Below, piece by piece: positions 7,581 to 15,608 of a DNA stretch of 64,000 bases. The stretch is taken from assembly GCF_963931595.1 (NCBI RefSeq), contig NZ_OZ007030.1, positions 1,480,481-1,544,480 of the forward strand, written 5' to 3'. The stretch comes from an uncultured Subdoligranulum sp. (GTDB lineage Bacteria > Bacillota > Clostridia > Oscillospirales > Ruminococcaceae). A program made the position numbers and the translations under genes. The notes beneath the pieces are model-generated. The model did not search any database, was not told where the DNA came from, and was given only the letters and a program-made list of their open reading frames with translations. Numbering within the stretch: the stretch's first letter is position 1; every line of letters starts with the position of its first letter.

Positions 7581-8825
7581 TCAATAATCGTCGCGCACTT
7601 TTTTGCGCAGCTTGCGCCAGATGTTGAAGAAGGAAATGACCAGGGCCAGAGCCAGCAGCACCACGACCATCCAGCCGCTGCCGCCCTCCTCGTAGCTCTT
7701 CATCTCGCTCCACTGGGAATCCAGCTCGGCGTTGATCTCATCGGGCAGGGTGGTGAACACTTCTGCCTTGCTCATGACATCCTCGCCGGGATAGGCGATC
7801 TCGCTGTACTTGAGGTCGTCGTCCAGCTGTTCCCATACCGCCGTGATGGGGGTGGAGTAGCCGATATAATCACAGTTGGCCAGGCCCACCGACGGTTCGC
7901 ACAGATAGTTGATGAACAGTTCGGCGGCTTCCTTGTTGTTGGAATTGGCCGGAATGCACATGCTGTCCACGAAGAAGTTGACGCCCTCGCTGGGATGCAC
8001 AAAAGCAAGGTCGGGATTGTCGGCAATCATGGTCAGGGCGTCGCCGGCGTAGTAGGGCGCCATGGCCGCCTCGCCGCCCTCCATCTTGTCGAAGATCTCG
8101 TCCATGACGTAGGCCTGCACCACGCTCTTCTGGTCCTTGAGCTCCTGCATGACGGTGTCCACTTCCTCCACCGAGCCGGGGTTCAGAGAGTAGCCCAGCT
8201 TCTTGGCGGCAATGGCGTAGGCGTCGCGGGAGTTGTTGAACATGAGCACATTGTTGGCGTACTGCACGTCCCACAGAGCCGACCAGCTGGTGGGGGCCTC
8301 ATCCACCATGGTGGTGTTGTAGATCAGGCCGGTGGTGCCCCACATATAGGGCACGCTGTAGGTGTTGTCGGGGTCAAAGGCCCAGCCCAGGTATTCCTGG
8401 CCGATGCCCGCAAAATTCGGGATGTTGTCGAAATCCAGCGGGGCCAGCATCCCCTCCGACGCCATCTTGCCCACCATATAGTCCGAGGGGAAGATCACGT
8501 CGTAGGTGGCGCCGCCCGATTTCATCTTGGCGTACAGACTCTCGTTGGAGTCAAAGGTGGTGTAGTTGACCTGGATGCCGGTGAGCTCCTCGAAGGCCGA
8601 CAGCACATCCACGCTGTCGTCGGAACCATCCGAGATATACAGGCCCCAGTTGTAGACGTTGAGGGTGATGTTGTCATCGGCAAAGCGGGTCCAGTCGTAA
8701 TCCGAAGATACCGAAATATCGTCGGTCACGGCGATGGTGTCCCCTTCCGCTGCGGCAGAAGGCGCAGCTGCGGCGGCCAGCACACCGGCCGCCAGCACCG
8801 TGGCAAACAGTTTTTCTGCTTTCAT
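7581..8825 (-). CDS. potD: Polyamine ABC transporter substrate-binding protein with C-terminal membrane anchor
   Basis: This 414-aa extracytoplasmic binding protein feeds spermidine/putrescine to the PotABC complex. It begins with a signal peptide (KLFATVLAAGVLAAAAAPSAAA) without a lipobox cysteine. LNVYNWGLYISDG and YDVIFPSDYMVGKMASEGML are typical PotD segments, and SVPYMWGTTGLIYNT lies in the ligand cleft. Unusually, the C-terminus carries a hydrophobic helix (GWMVVVLLALALVISFFNIW) followed by a basic tail RKLRKKVRDDY. The protein may therefore be tethered by a C-terminal anchor instead of a lipid. It is the last gene of the operon, 1 nt after potC. Confidence 0.92.
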   Translation of the reverse strand: MKAEKLFATVLAAGVLAAAAAPSAAAEGDTIAVTDDISVSSDYDWTRFADDNITLNVYNWGLYISDGSDDSVDVLSAFEELTGIQVNYTTFDSNESLYAKMKSGGATYDVIFPSDYMVGKMASEGMLAPLDFDNIPNFAGIGQEYLGWAFDPDNTYSVPYMWGTTGLIYNTTMVDEAPTSWSALWDVQYANNVLMFNNSRDAYAIAAKKLGYSLNPGSVEEVDTVMQELKDQKSVVQAYVMDEIFDKMEGGEAAMAPYYAGDALTMIADNPDLAFVHPSEGVNFFVDSMCIPANSNNKEAAELFINYLCEPSVGLANCDYIGYSTPITAVWEQLDDDLKYSEIAYPGEDVMSKAEVFTTLPDEINAELDSQWSEMKSYEEGGSGWMVVVLLALALVISFFNIWRKLRKKVRDDY

Positions 8826-8826
8826 T

Positions 8827-9678
8827 TCAGCGCGCCCCCTCTTCCTGCATGGCCTTGCGGATGGCCGTCTGGTTTTTGCGGTAGGCGCGGGAATCCGCCG
8901 CGTTGGAGATGAGAATGATGGCGAGGATCACACAGAAAATAACCGCCGACAGCGCGTTGATCTCGGGGCTGACCTTCTTGCGGGTCATGGAGTAGATGGC
9001 GATGGGCAGCGTCTGCATGGTGCCGGAGTTGAAGTAGGAGATCATGAAATCATCGATGGAGTAGGTCAGGCAGATGAGGAACGCCGACAGAATCGCCGGG
9101 GAAAGCTGCGGCATAATGACCTTGAAAAAGGCCTGCCGCGGCGTGCAGCCCAGATCCAGCGCCGCATTGTAGAGACTGGGATCCAGCTGCCGCAGTTTGG
9201 GGCCCACATTGAAGATGACATAGGGCACATTGAAGGTGATGTGGGCGATGATCAGCGTGGGCCAGCCGAAGAGCCCGCCGTCGCCGCCAATGCCGAAGTT
9301 CTGCGCCATGACGAAGAGCAGCATCAGCGAAACACCGGTGATGATCTCGGGGTTGACCACCGGCACATAGCTGATGTTGTTGACCAGCAGCTGGGTGCGC
9401 CGGCTCATGGAATTGATGCCGATGGTGGCCAGCGTTCCCAGCACGGTGGCCAGCACACTGGAAACCAGCGCCAGCACCAGGCTGAGCCCCAGCGCCGAGA
9501 GGATCATCTCGTTGTGGAACAGGCTCCTGTACCAGTCCAGCGTGAAGCCGGTAAAGTTGGAACGGGATTTGCTCTCGTTGAAGCTGAAGGCGATCATGAC
9601 CGCGATGGGCAGGTACATGAAGCAGAAAATCAGGATGATATAGGTGCGCTGCAACAGGATGGACTGTTTTTTGTTCAT
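8827..9678 (-). CDS. potC: Polyamine ABC transporter permease PotC
   Basis: The 283-aa inner-membrane permease has about six helices and starts MNKKQSILLQRTYIILIF. The cytoplasmic EAA loop that docks on the ATPase reads AALDLGCTPRQAFFKVIMPQ near residue 170. The segment YSIDDFMISYF is characteristic of PotC. It lies between potB and potD with gaps of only 1 nt, so the operon is tightly coupled. Substrate specificity is inferred from family and operon context. Confidence 0.93.
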   Translation of the reverse strand: MNKKQSILLQRTYIILIFCFMYLPIAVMIAFSFNESKSRSNFTGFTLDWYRSLFHNEMILSALGLSLVLALVSSVLATVLGTLATIGINSMSRRTQLLVNNISYVPVVNPEIITGVSLMLLFVMAQNFGIGGDGGLFGWPTLIIAHITFNVPYVIFNVGPKLRQLDPSLYNAALDLGCTPRQAFFKVIMPQLSPAILSAFLICLTYSIDDFMISYFNSGTMQTLPIAIYSMTRKKVSPEINALSAVIFCVILAIILISNAADSRAYRKNQTAIRKAMQEEGAR

Positions 9679-9679
9679 C

Positions 9680-10501
9680 TCACATCACCCCTTCCATTTC
9701 CGACTCGTCGAAGCTGGAGGTGAAGCTCATGCAGAGCAGCACGATGACCATCAGCACCAGGCTCATGGCAGAACCCAGGTTCAGGTTGTAGGAGTTGCCC
9801 AGGAACTGCAGTTCGATCAAATCGCCGATGAGCAGGTTGGAACCGCCGCCCAGCATCCGGCTGATGATGAAGGTGGAGACCGACGGCACGAACACCTGGG
9901 TGATGCCGGTGGCAATGCCGGGGCCGGTGAGCGGCACCAGCACCCGCCAGAGAATCTGCCAGACGTTGCAGCCCAGGTCCTGGGCCGCCTCGATGATGGA
10001 GTCATCGATCTTGGTCATGGCGGTATAGATGGGCAGGATCATGAAGGGCAGATAGTTGTACACCATGCCCAGCACCACGGCGCCGGAGGTGTTGATCATA
10101 TTGAAGGGGCCGATGCCGAACAAACCCAGGAACTTGTTGATCAGGCCGTTTTTCTCCAGCAGGGTCATCCAGGCGTAGGTGCGCAGCAAAAAGTTCATCC
10201 ACATGGGCAGCATAACCAGCATGAGCATGATGTGCTGTTTATTGGCACGCAGCCGGGAGAGAAAATACCCCACCGGGAAAGCGAGGATCAGACAGATGAC
10301 GGTGGACACCGCCGCCAGAATGAGACTGCGGGCAAAGACGCTGGAATACCGGCCGATCTGGGTCAGGTTTTCCAGAGTGAACTGGCCGTCCGAGTTGGTC
10401 ATGGCATACCAGATCACGATGAAGAGCGGCACCACGATGAAGGCAGCCATCCAGACCAGGTAGGGACCGGCCAGCCACCGGGAGGTTTTGGATTTGAGCA
10501 T
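9680..10501 (-). CDS. potB: Polyamine ABC transporter permease PotB
   Basis: The 273-aa permease opens MLKSKTSRWLAGPYLVWM and has about six membrane segments. The EAA loop reads AAQDLGCNVWQILWRVLVPL. LPMWMNFLLRTYAWM is a conserved PotB segment. It pairs with PotC to form the channel, and it follows potA after 3 nt. Confidence 0.93.
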   Translation of the reverse strand: MLKSKTSRWLAGPYLVWMAAFIVVPLFIVIWYAMTNSDGQFTLENLTQIGRYSSVFARSLILAAVSTVICLILAFPVGYFLSRLRANKQHIMLMLVMLPMWMNFLLRTYAWMTLLEKNGLINKFLGLFGIGPFNMINTSGAVVLGMVYNYLPFMILPIYTAMTKIDDSIIEAAQDLGCNVWQILWRVLVPLTGPGIATGITQVFVPSVSTFIISRMLGGGSNLLIGDLIELQFLGNSYNLNLGSAMSLVLMVIVLLCMSFTSSFDESEMEGVM

Positions 10502-10504
10502 CGC

Positions 10505-11551
10505 TTACACCTCCGTACGGGCCATGATGTGGATCTCGTCGGGGCCGATGTTCATGCCGATCAGTTCGCCGGGCTGGCTGGCCTGGGTGGAGTGGATCAA
10601 CCATTCGTAGCCTTCCACATCCACGTGCATTTCGAAGTGCACCCCCTTGAAGATCACTTCCCGCACAAGGCCGGTGAGCATACCCACCGAGGGCGGCACG
10701 ATCTGCACGTCCTCGGGACGGATGACCACCTGCACCGGCTCGTTGGGCTTGAAGCCCCGGTCCACACAGGTGAAATCGTGGCCGCCGAAGTTGACCAGGA
10801 AGTCCTTGATCATGACGCCATCCACAATGTTGGAATCGCCGATGAACCGGGCCACAAAGGCGTTGCGCGGTTCGTTGTAGATGTCCTGGGGCGAGCCGAT
10901 CTGCTGGATGTTGCCCCCCGACATGACCACCACGGTGTCCGACATGGTCAGCGCTTCCTCCTGGTCATGGGTGACATAGACGAAGGTGATGTTCATTTCC
11001 CGCTGGAGGCGCTTGAGCTCCAGCTGCATCTCCTTGCGGAGCTTGAGGTCCAAAGCGCCCAGAGGCTCGTCCAGCAGAAGCACCCGGGGCTGATTGACCA
11101 GGCTGCGGGCAATGGCCACGCGCTGCTGCTGGCCGCCCGACAACTGATGGATGCTGCGCCGCTCGAAGCCCTTGAGGCCGACGGTCTCCAGCATTTCCAG
11201 CACCTTGGGGCGGATCTCCTCCTCCGGCATCTTTTTCAGCCGCAGACCGAAGGCCACGTTTTCAAAGACGTTCAGATGCGGAAACAGTGCGTACTTCTGG
11301 AACACTGTGTTGACCTGACGCTTGTAGGGCGGCAGGTCCGCGATGTCCTTGCCATCAAAAAAGACATTGCCCGATTTCGGGGTGATGAACCCGGCAATCA
11401 CGCGCAGCGTTGTGGTCTTGCCACAGCCCGAAGGGCCCAGGAAAGTCACAAACTCCTTGTCGTGAATGTCGAGGGAAAGTCCGTCCAGAACCTTCTGCCC
11501 GTCGAAATCGACAACAATGTCTTTCAGTGATACGATGATGTTTTCGTCCAT
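10505..11551 (-). CDS. potA: Polyamine ABC transporter ATPase PotA
   Basis: This 348-aa ATPase has Walker [10 protein letters not shown] (about residue 39), Q-loop, signature [13 protein letters not shown], Walker [13 protein letters not shown] and switch histidine THDQEEA. A C-terminal TOBE domain ([13 protein letters not shown]) follows from about residue 270, as in PotA and other MOI-type importers. It energises uptake of polyamines through PotBC. It is the first gene of the operon and sits behind a leader of about 210 nt. GGGGG precedes ATG 11551 by about 10 nt. Confidence 0.95.
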   Translation of the reverse strand: MDENIIVSLKDIVVDFDGQKVLDGLSLDIHDKEFVTFLGPSGCGKTTTLRVIAGFITPKSGNVFFDGKDIADLPPYKRQVNTVFQKYALFPHLNVFENVAFGLRLKKMPEEEIRPKVLEMLETVGLKGFERRSIHQLSGGQQQRVAIARSLVNQPRVLLLDEPLGALDLKLRKEMQLELKRLQREMNITFVYVTHDQEEALTMSDTVVVMSGGNIQQIGSPQDIYNEPRNAFVARFIGDSNIVDGVMIKDFLVNFGGHDFTCVDRGFKPNEPVQVVIRPEDVQIVPPSVGMLTGLVREVIFKGVHFEMHVDVEGYEWLIHSTQASQPGELIGMNIGPDEIHIMARTEV

Positions 11552-11762
11552 ATTACTGCATCCCCCTTTGCGGAATTTCCCGTCGTGGGGTCAGCAGTCT
11601 TGTGCGGCTCGGACCGCCTGCGTCCCCCTGCGGGTCAGCGCGCTTTATGCCGCCCCGCAAAGGTTTGTTACACGGTCCTTTCCCGTGGGAAAGGTCGCTA
11701 CAAGCAGCACATACAACGCCAATGTGGCAGGGTACGATCAGATTTACCCTCAGATGCACACA
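11552..11762 (-). promoter_or_regulatory. Long structured 5' leader of the pot operon
   Basis: About 210 nt separate the predicted transcription start from potA. The leader contains clear inverted repeats at 11729-11750 and 11677-11694 (8-bp stem) and further GC-rich pairing at 11590-11660. No open frame with a ribosome-binding site was found in it, and it does not match a riboswitch class that I recognise. A polyamine- or translation-responsive role is only a guess from the gene it precedes. Confidence 0.5.
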
Positions 11763-11768
11763 AGATAC

Positions 11769-11796
11769 ATTATACGGCAAGCACAGGGTTTGTCAA
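11769..11796 (-). promoter_or_regulatory. Promoter of the pot operon
   Basis: On the minus strand consensus TTGACA (11791-11796) and consensus TATAAT (11769-11774) are 16 nt apart. Confidence 0.85.
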
Positions 11797-11851
11797 CAGC
11801 CTGCGTTACCATTGTGGTAAAGAATTTTCAAGATTGCTGTAAAGTATATTT

Positions 11852-12424
11852 TCAGGCGGCTTTCTGCCCGTCCCCGAAGGTCCGGCGCAGGGAATCCAGC
11901 AGGTCGGATTTCCCGGAGACTGCCTCCTCCACCTTTTTCTGCATCGCTTCCAGAAAAGCCTCCGAGGAGACCGGCTGCCCGTTCAGCGTAACGCTCACAT
12001 CGCCCTTGAAGCCCGCGCTCTTTCCGGCGATGCGCAGATCATACCGGCCTGCCGGCAAGGTCACCGTCATGGGATCCTGGCTGTCCAGCGACCACCGGGC
12101 GACCAGTGTTTTCTCCTTCGTGTTGACCACCAGCAATTTGGCTTCGCCCCGTGTCCTGGCCAGCGTGGATTCCACTTCGCACAGCGTTTTGTCCTCCGAC
12201 ACTGTAAAAGAGACCAGTGTCCTGACGCCGGTAAAGCTGCCCGCGCTTAAAGAGTAGCTGCCCTCGTCCTCGTCGTTGCCCCACCACATGATGGTGGCAA
12301 AGTGGTTGGCCCCATCGGTGAGGAAAGATTCATCCTCGTACCGGCTATCATACTGGCTGCAGCCGCACAGCAGCAGCGCCGTGAGCACAGCCACACACCA
12401 CAGCAGCCATCTGCGTTGTTTCAT
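11852..12424 (-). CDS. Putative lipoprotein
   Basis: The 190-aa protein has a basic N-terminus, a hydrophobic stretch and a lipobox LLCGC around residue 22, so it should be lipidated at Cys and exported. The mature part has beta-strand-like segments (TLVSFTVSEDKTLCEVEST, MTVTLPAGRYDLRIAGK) resembling small Ig-like or jelly-roll lipoproteins. A helical C-terminus follows (SEAFLEAMQKKVEEAVSG). I do not recognise a named family. It is the last gene of the GntR/ABC-2 operon, 21 nt after the zinc-ribbon gene. Confidence 0.75.
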   Translation of the reverse strand: MKQRRWLLWCVAVLTALLLCGCSQYDSRYEDESFLTDGANHFATIMWWGNDEDEGSYSLSAGSFTGVRTLVSFTVSEDKTLCEVESTLARTRGEAKLLVVNTKEKTLVARWSLDSQDPMTVTLPAGRYDLRIAGKSAGFKGDVSVTLNGQPVSSEAFLEAMQKKVEEAVSGKSDLLDSLRRTFGDGQKAA

Positions 12425-12445
12425 ACCCTTTTCCTCCTTTGGACA

Positions 12446-12658
12446 TCAACCGCCGATCAGGAAGTCCAGCACATCCCAGCCGTCGCCGCCCTGTTCCTTG
12501 TACAGTTCGGTGTAGCCGCACTGGCAGCAGCTGACCGTGACAAACTTTTTGTTCTGAATATCGAACAGCTTGGCAAAGTTTCCGCCGGTGGCCTGCAGAC
12601 GGTCCGCCTCATATTCGGTGCAGCCGCATTTGGGACATACATACTGACGTTTTTCCAT
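12446..12658 (-). CDS. Small zinc-ribbon protein
   Basis: The 70-aa protein has two Cys pairs, CPKCGC near residue 8 and CCQCGY near residue 44, which can hold one zinc ion. The middle segment (GGNFAKLFDIQNKKFVTVSC) and acidic C-terminus are typical of small clostridial nucleic-acid-binding zinc-ribbon proteins of unknown role. The start at 12658 is supported by AAAAGGAG, 8-10 nt upstream. It lies between the ABC-2 permease and the lipoprotein, 29 nt after the former. Confidence 0.8.
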   Translation of the reverse strand: MEKRQYVCPKCGCTEYEADRLQATGGNFAKLFDIQNKKFVTVSCCQCGYTELYKEQGGDGWDVLDFLIGG

Positions 12659-12687
12659 AAAACACACTCCTTTTAGAATTGTACAGA

Positions 12688-13479
12688 TCAGACAAGGTTC
12701 AGACGCCGGGTCATCAGCCACTGGATGATGGCCCACTTGATGGCATCCACCAGAACAATGCAAAGCAGCACCAGCAGGAACATCCATACCATCGTTGCCT
12801 CCGGGCTTACCCGGGCGAAGGCTTCCAGCCAGCTTCCGGCATTTACCTGAATGGAGCCGAAGGCCACCACAATCAGCAGGAATACCAACAGAATCTGTTC
12901 CAGGAACCCCAGCACAAAGTAACTGACGATACTGGCCAGCAAGCGCTGCTGTCCGAACTGCCCGCCGATGGCGCAGGCCAGGTAGAATTCCAGATACGCC
13001 TCCACCAGCAGGGCCAGCAGAAGCAAAACCAGCATGAGCATGGCCGCCGCGACAGGCCAGTCCAGATTGTCCGTACTGACCAGAGAAGTGGGCACGCTGC
13101 CGCTGAGAATGCTGCCGCACACCCCCAGATAGAACACACAGCCAATGGTCCACAGGCAGGCACAGAGCAGTTTGGCCGCAATGTGCTGCCATGCCGGCAC
13201 CGGCAGGGAGAGCATCAGGTAGCCCTGCTCCCCCAGCAGTTTGTAAAAGCGCTGGACGTTGACAAAGACACAGGCCGCCACCACCAGCAGCAGGGCGAGG
13301 CCGGCAGCAAAGAGAAGCAGCGCCTGCAGGAATTCCACCATATCGGGCAGGTTGCTCTGGCTGTTCAGCACCGCATTGACAAGGCCGGTCACCACCGTAA
13401 AGGCCAGCACACCGCCGCCAACGGGCAGCAACGTCCGGGCTGTCACCTTCAGTTCATAACGCAGCAGTTTGTTCAGCAT
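12688..13479 (-). CDS. ABC-2 type transporter permease
   Basis: The 263-aa membrane protein has about six hydrophobic segments. It starts MLNKLLRYELKVTARTLLP, a common opening of ABC-2 permeases in YtrA-type operons. GEQGYLMLSLPVPAWQHIAAK is the cytoplasmic region that contacts the ATPase. It overlaps the ATPase gene by 7 nt. The substrate is unknown; such systems export antimicrobial or envelope-active compounds or handle lipids. Confidence 0.85.
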   Translation of the reverse strand: MLNKLLRYELKVTARTLLPVGGGVLAFTVVTGLVNAVLNSQSNLPDMVEFLQALLLFAAGLALLLVVAACVFVNVQRFYKLLGEQGYLMLSLPVPAWQHIAAKLLCACLWTIGCVFYLGVCGSILSGSVPTSLVSTDNLDWPVAAAMLMLVLLLLALLVEAYLEFYLACAIGGQFGQQRLLASIVSYFVLGFLEQILLVFLLIVVAFGSIQVNAGSWLEAFARVSPEATMVWMFLLVLLCIVLVDAIKWAIIQWLMTRRLNLV

Positions 13480-14171
13480 TTGTATACCTCCCGGAAATAT
13501 TCATCCACGCTCTGCCCGGTTTCCTCCCGCAGAGCGTCCACCCCCACCTGGCGCATCACAGCGCCTTCCTTTAAAAAGATTACTTCATCCAGGGCTTTTT
13601 CAATATCCCCGATCAGGTGGGTGGAAAGTACCAGCGCCGCCTCCTCGCTGTAGTTGCACAGGATGGTGTGCAGAATGTAGTCCCGCGCCGCCGGGTCCAC
13701 GCCGCCCAGCGGTTCGTCCAGCAGATACAGCTTGGCCGCGCGGCTCATCGTCAGGCAGAGCTGCATCTTTTCCTGGGTGCCCTTGCTCATGGCGCCGATG
13801 CGGTCCCGTGCCTCGATGTGCAGGTCCGCCAGCATGGCCCGGGCTTTGCCTGCATCGAAATCCGTGAAAAAATCCTCGTACAGGCTGACGGCATCCTCCG
13901 CCCGCATCTCGGTGGGCAGGGACATCCGGTCCGGCAGATAGCTGGTCACCTGCCTGGTGGCGATGCCGGGCCGCTGCCCGTCAATACGTACCTCGCCGCC
14001 GTTGGCCGTCAGCAATCCGGCGGAAATTTTGAGCAGCGTCGTCTTGCCGCTGCCGTTGGGGCCCAGCAGCCCCACCAGTTTGCCGGGCTGCACCGAAAAG
14101 GTAGCCCCATTCAGCGCCGCCTTGCGGCCATACCATTTATACAGGCCCTGTGCTTCATAGATTGCCTTCAT
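13473..14171 (-). CDS. ABC transporter ATPase (ABC-2 exporter)
   Basis: This 232-aa ATPase has Walker A GPNGSGKTT, signature MSKGTQEKMQL (a relaxed LSGGQ typical of YtrB-like exporters), Walker B LYLLDEPLGGVDPAARD and switch histidine STHLIGD. The start is ATG 14171; the longer upstream frame would run through the regulator gene. The start lies 17 nt inside the end of the GntR gene, which suggests coupled translation. Confidence 0.9.
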   Translation of the reverse strand: MKAIYEAQGLYKWYGRKAALNGATFSVQPGKLVGLLGPNGSGKTTLLKISAGLLTANGGEVRIDGQRPGIATRQVTSYLPDRMSLPTEMRAEDAVSLYEDFFTDFDAGKARAMLADLHIEARDRIGAMSKGTQEKMQLCLTMSRAAKLYLLDEPLGGVDPAARDYILHTILCNYSEEAALVLSTHLIGDIEKALDEVIFLKEGAVMRQVGVDALREETGQSVDEYFREVYKC

Positions 14172-14541
14172 CGTGTTCTCCTCCCTCTGCGGTTTCCCGC
14201 AGCAGTTCTTCGGTCTGCGCCCGGTCCAGCCCCAGCGCCTGCATCTGACGCAGAAATTCCTCCGCCAGTGTCTGTGCCCGTCTGCGGTGCAACTGCTGCA
14301 GAATTTCGGCATCCGCCGTCACCGTGCGTCCCGCCGTGCGCTGCGCCTGCAAAAGCCCCCGGCTCTCCAGTTCCTGCAGGGCGCGCTGCATCGTGTTGGG
14401 GTTGACCCCTGCCTCCGCCGCCAGCTCCCTGACCGGCGGAATTTTGCTGCCCGGCGGAAAGATCCCGTTCACCAGTGCCAGTTCCATCTGTTCCACCAGC
14501 TGAACATAGACCGGGCGCCCCGCCGTGATGTTCCAGTCCAT
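14155..14541 (-). CDS. GntR family regulator, YtrA subfamily
   Basis: The 128-aa protein has the winged-helix GntR N-terminus (GRPVYVQLVEQMELALVNG, PPVRELAAEAGVNPNTMQRAL) and only a short two-helix C-terminal part. That layout defines the YtrA subfamily, which represses ABC transporter operons. It is the first gene of its operon. The promoter -10 element lies inside a 38-bp palindrome (14555-14592), so autorepression is very likely. Confidence 0.93.
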   Translation of the reverse strand: MDWNITAGRPVYVQLVEQMELALVNGIFPPGSKIPPVRELAAEAGVNPNTMQRALQELESRGLLQAQRTAGRTVTADAEILQQLHRRRAQTLAEEFLRQMQALGLDRAQTEELLRETAEGGEHDEGNL

Positions 14542-14554
14542 GGCTTGCTCCCTT

Positions 14555-14592
14555 CTGTATTATTGTATTAAGGGCTTAATACAATAATACAG
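14555..14592. promoter_or_regulatory. Perfect palindromic operator for the YtrA-type regulator
   Basis: Two 18-bp arms (CTGTATTATTGTATTAAG and its exact complement) flank a central GG. It covers the -10 element, immediately upstream of the regulator gene. Perfect symmetry over 36 positions is characteristic of a dimer-of-dimers or high-affinity GntR/YtrA site. Confidence 0.88.
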
Positions 14593-14612
14593 ATTTTCTG
14601 TGTCGCTGTCAA
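14584..14612 (-). promoter_or_regulatory. Promoter of the GntR/ABC-2 operon
   Basis: On the minus strand TTGACA (14607-14612) and TATTAT (14584-14589) are separated by 17 nt. The -10 lies within the operator palindrome. Confidence 0.82.
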
Positions 14613-14621
14613 GGGGATAAC

Positions 14622-14661
14622 AAAGAAAATCCGCACGACAAATGTCGTGCGGATTTTCTTT
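14622..14661. terminator. Bidirectional terminator after the hydrolase gene
   Basis: A perfect 18-bp stem (14622-14639 with 14644-14661) with a 4-nt loop has T-rich ends on both strands. It directly follows the stop codon of the alpha/beta hydrolase on the minus strand. Confidence 0.9.
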
Positions 14662-15599
14662 CAGGCAGGCAGTCTGTCCTCCAGCCAGTGCAGGACGTAG
14701 TCGAAGACTTCCTCCCGGTTCCATTCATTGTGCAGTTCGTGGCGGGCGCCCTCAAAGATCTCACAGGTCAGATCCTTGATTCCGGCGTCGCCCAGCATCG
14801 CCCAGACTTTGCGCACACCCTCTCCATAGCCGCCCACCGGATCCTCGGCGCCGGAGATGAGCAGGATGGGCAGATTCTTGTCCACCGACCGGGCCCAGCG
14901 GGCGCGGTTCACATGGTGGATGGCCGCCAGCATCTCCCGGTAACTACCCAACGTAAAGGGAAAGGCACACAGCGGGTCGGCGTCATAGGCCCGGACCACC
15001 GCTTCATCCCGGGTAAGCCAGGCGTTGGGGGATTTTGCATCGGGAATCCGTTTGCAGTAGCCGCCCATGTTGGCCCGGACCATAAACGGAGACACCGTGC
15101 GCGGGCCCCGCAGAGCCGCCAGCACCGTGGCAATCCCCTGCCCCACCGTATGGAGCAGCTGGGGACCGGCCGTGCCGGAGATGATCAGGCCGGCAATGGT
15201 TTCGGGCCAGCGCTCGGCGTACCAGCGGGCATAAAAACTGCCCATGCTGTGCCCGTACAGAAAAACCGGCAGACCGGGGAACTCCTGATGCAGATGCTCG
15301 TTCATCCGGTGCAGGTCCTGCAAAAGATAATACCGCCCACCGGGTTCGCCGTAATGGCCGTACTCCCCCGGCGCGGCACTTTCGCCGTGGCCCAGATGAT
15401 CGTTTCCGGCCAGAGCGATACCGTGGGCCGCATAAAACCGGGCCATGGGCTCATAGCGGCGGATATACTCGCACATGCCATGGCTGAGCTGCAGTACCGC
15501 GTGGACCGGCACATCCGGCATGGTATACACATACGCCGCAATGGTATGGGTGGTATCCGAGGAGGGAAAGTGGATCGTTTCCCGGCAAAGCTGTGCCAT
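14661..15599 (-). CDS. Alpha/beta hydrolase, lysophospholipase or monoacylglycerol lipase-like
   Basis: This 312-aa serine hydrolase has the oxyanion region LQLSHGMCEYIRRYEPMA and AGNDHLGHGES. The nucleophile elbow is YGHSMGSF (Ser near residue 119). The acid is in ISGAEDPVGGYG and the histidine in GARHELHNE. These segments match the monoacylglycerol lipase/lysophospholipase (PldB-like) group. There is no signal peptide, so it acts in the cytoplasm or at the inner face of the membrane. AGGAGG stands just ahead of ATG 15599. It follows rarA after 9 nt, so the pair is cotranscribed. Confidence 0.88.
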   Translation of the reverse strand: MAQLCRETIHFPSSDTTHTIAAYVYTMPDVPVHAVLQLSHGMCEYIRRYEPMARFYAAHGIALAGNDHLGHGESAAPGEYGHYGEPGGRYYLLQDLHRMNEHLHQEFPGLPVFLYGHSMGSFYARWYAERWPETIAGLIISGTAGPQLLHTVGQGIATVLAALRGPRTVSPFMVRANMGGYCKRIPDAKSPNAWLTRDEAVVRAYDADPLCAFPFTLGSYREMLAAIHHVNRARWARSVDKNLPILLISGAEDPVGGYGEGVRKVWAMLGDAGIKDLTCEIFEGARHELHNEWNREEVFDYVLHWLEDRLPA

Positions 15600-15608
15600 C
15601 GCAACCTC

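Noticed and set aside
9644-11530. Plus-strand frame opposite potB and potA (628 codons)
   Set aside because: It crosses two real genes on the other strand, has no family resemblance and is rich in His, Gln and Asp.
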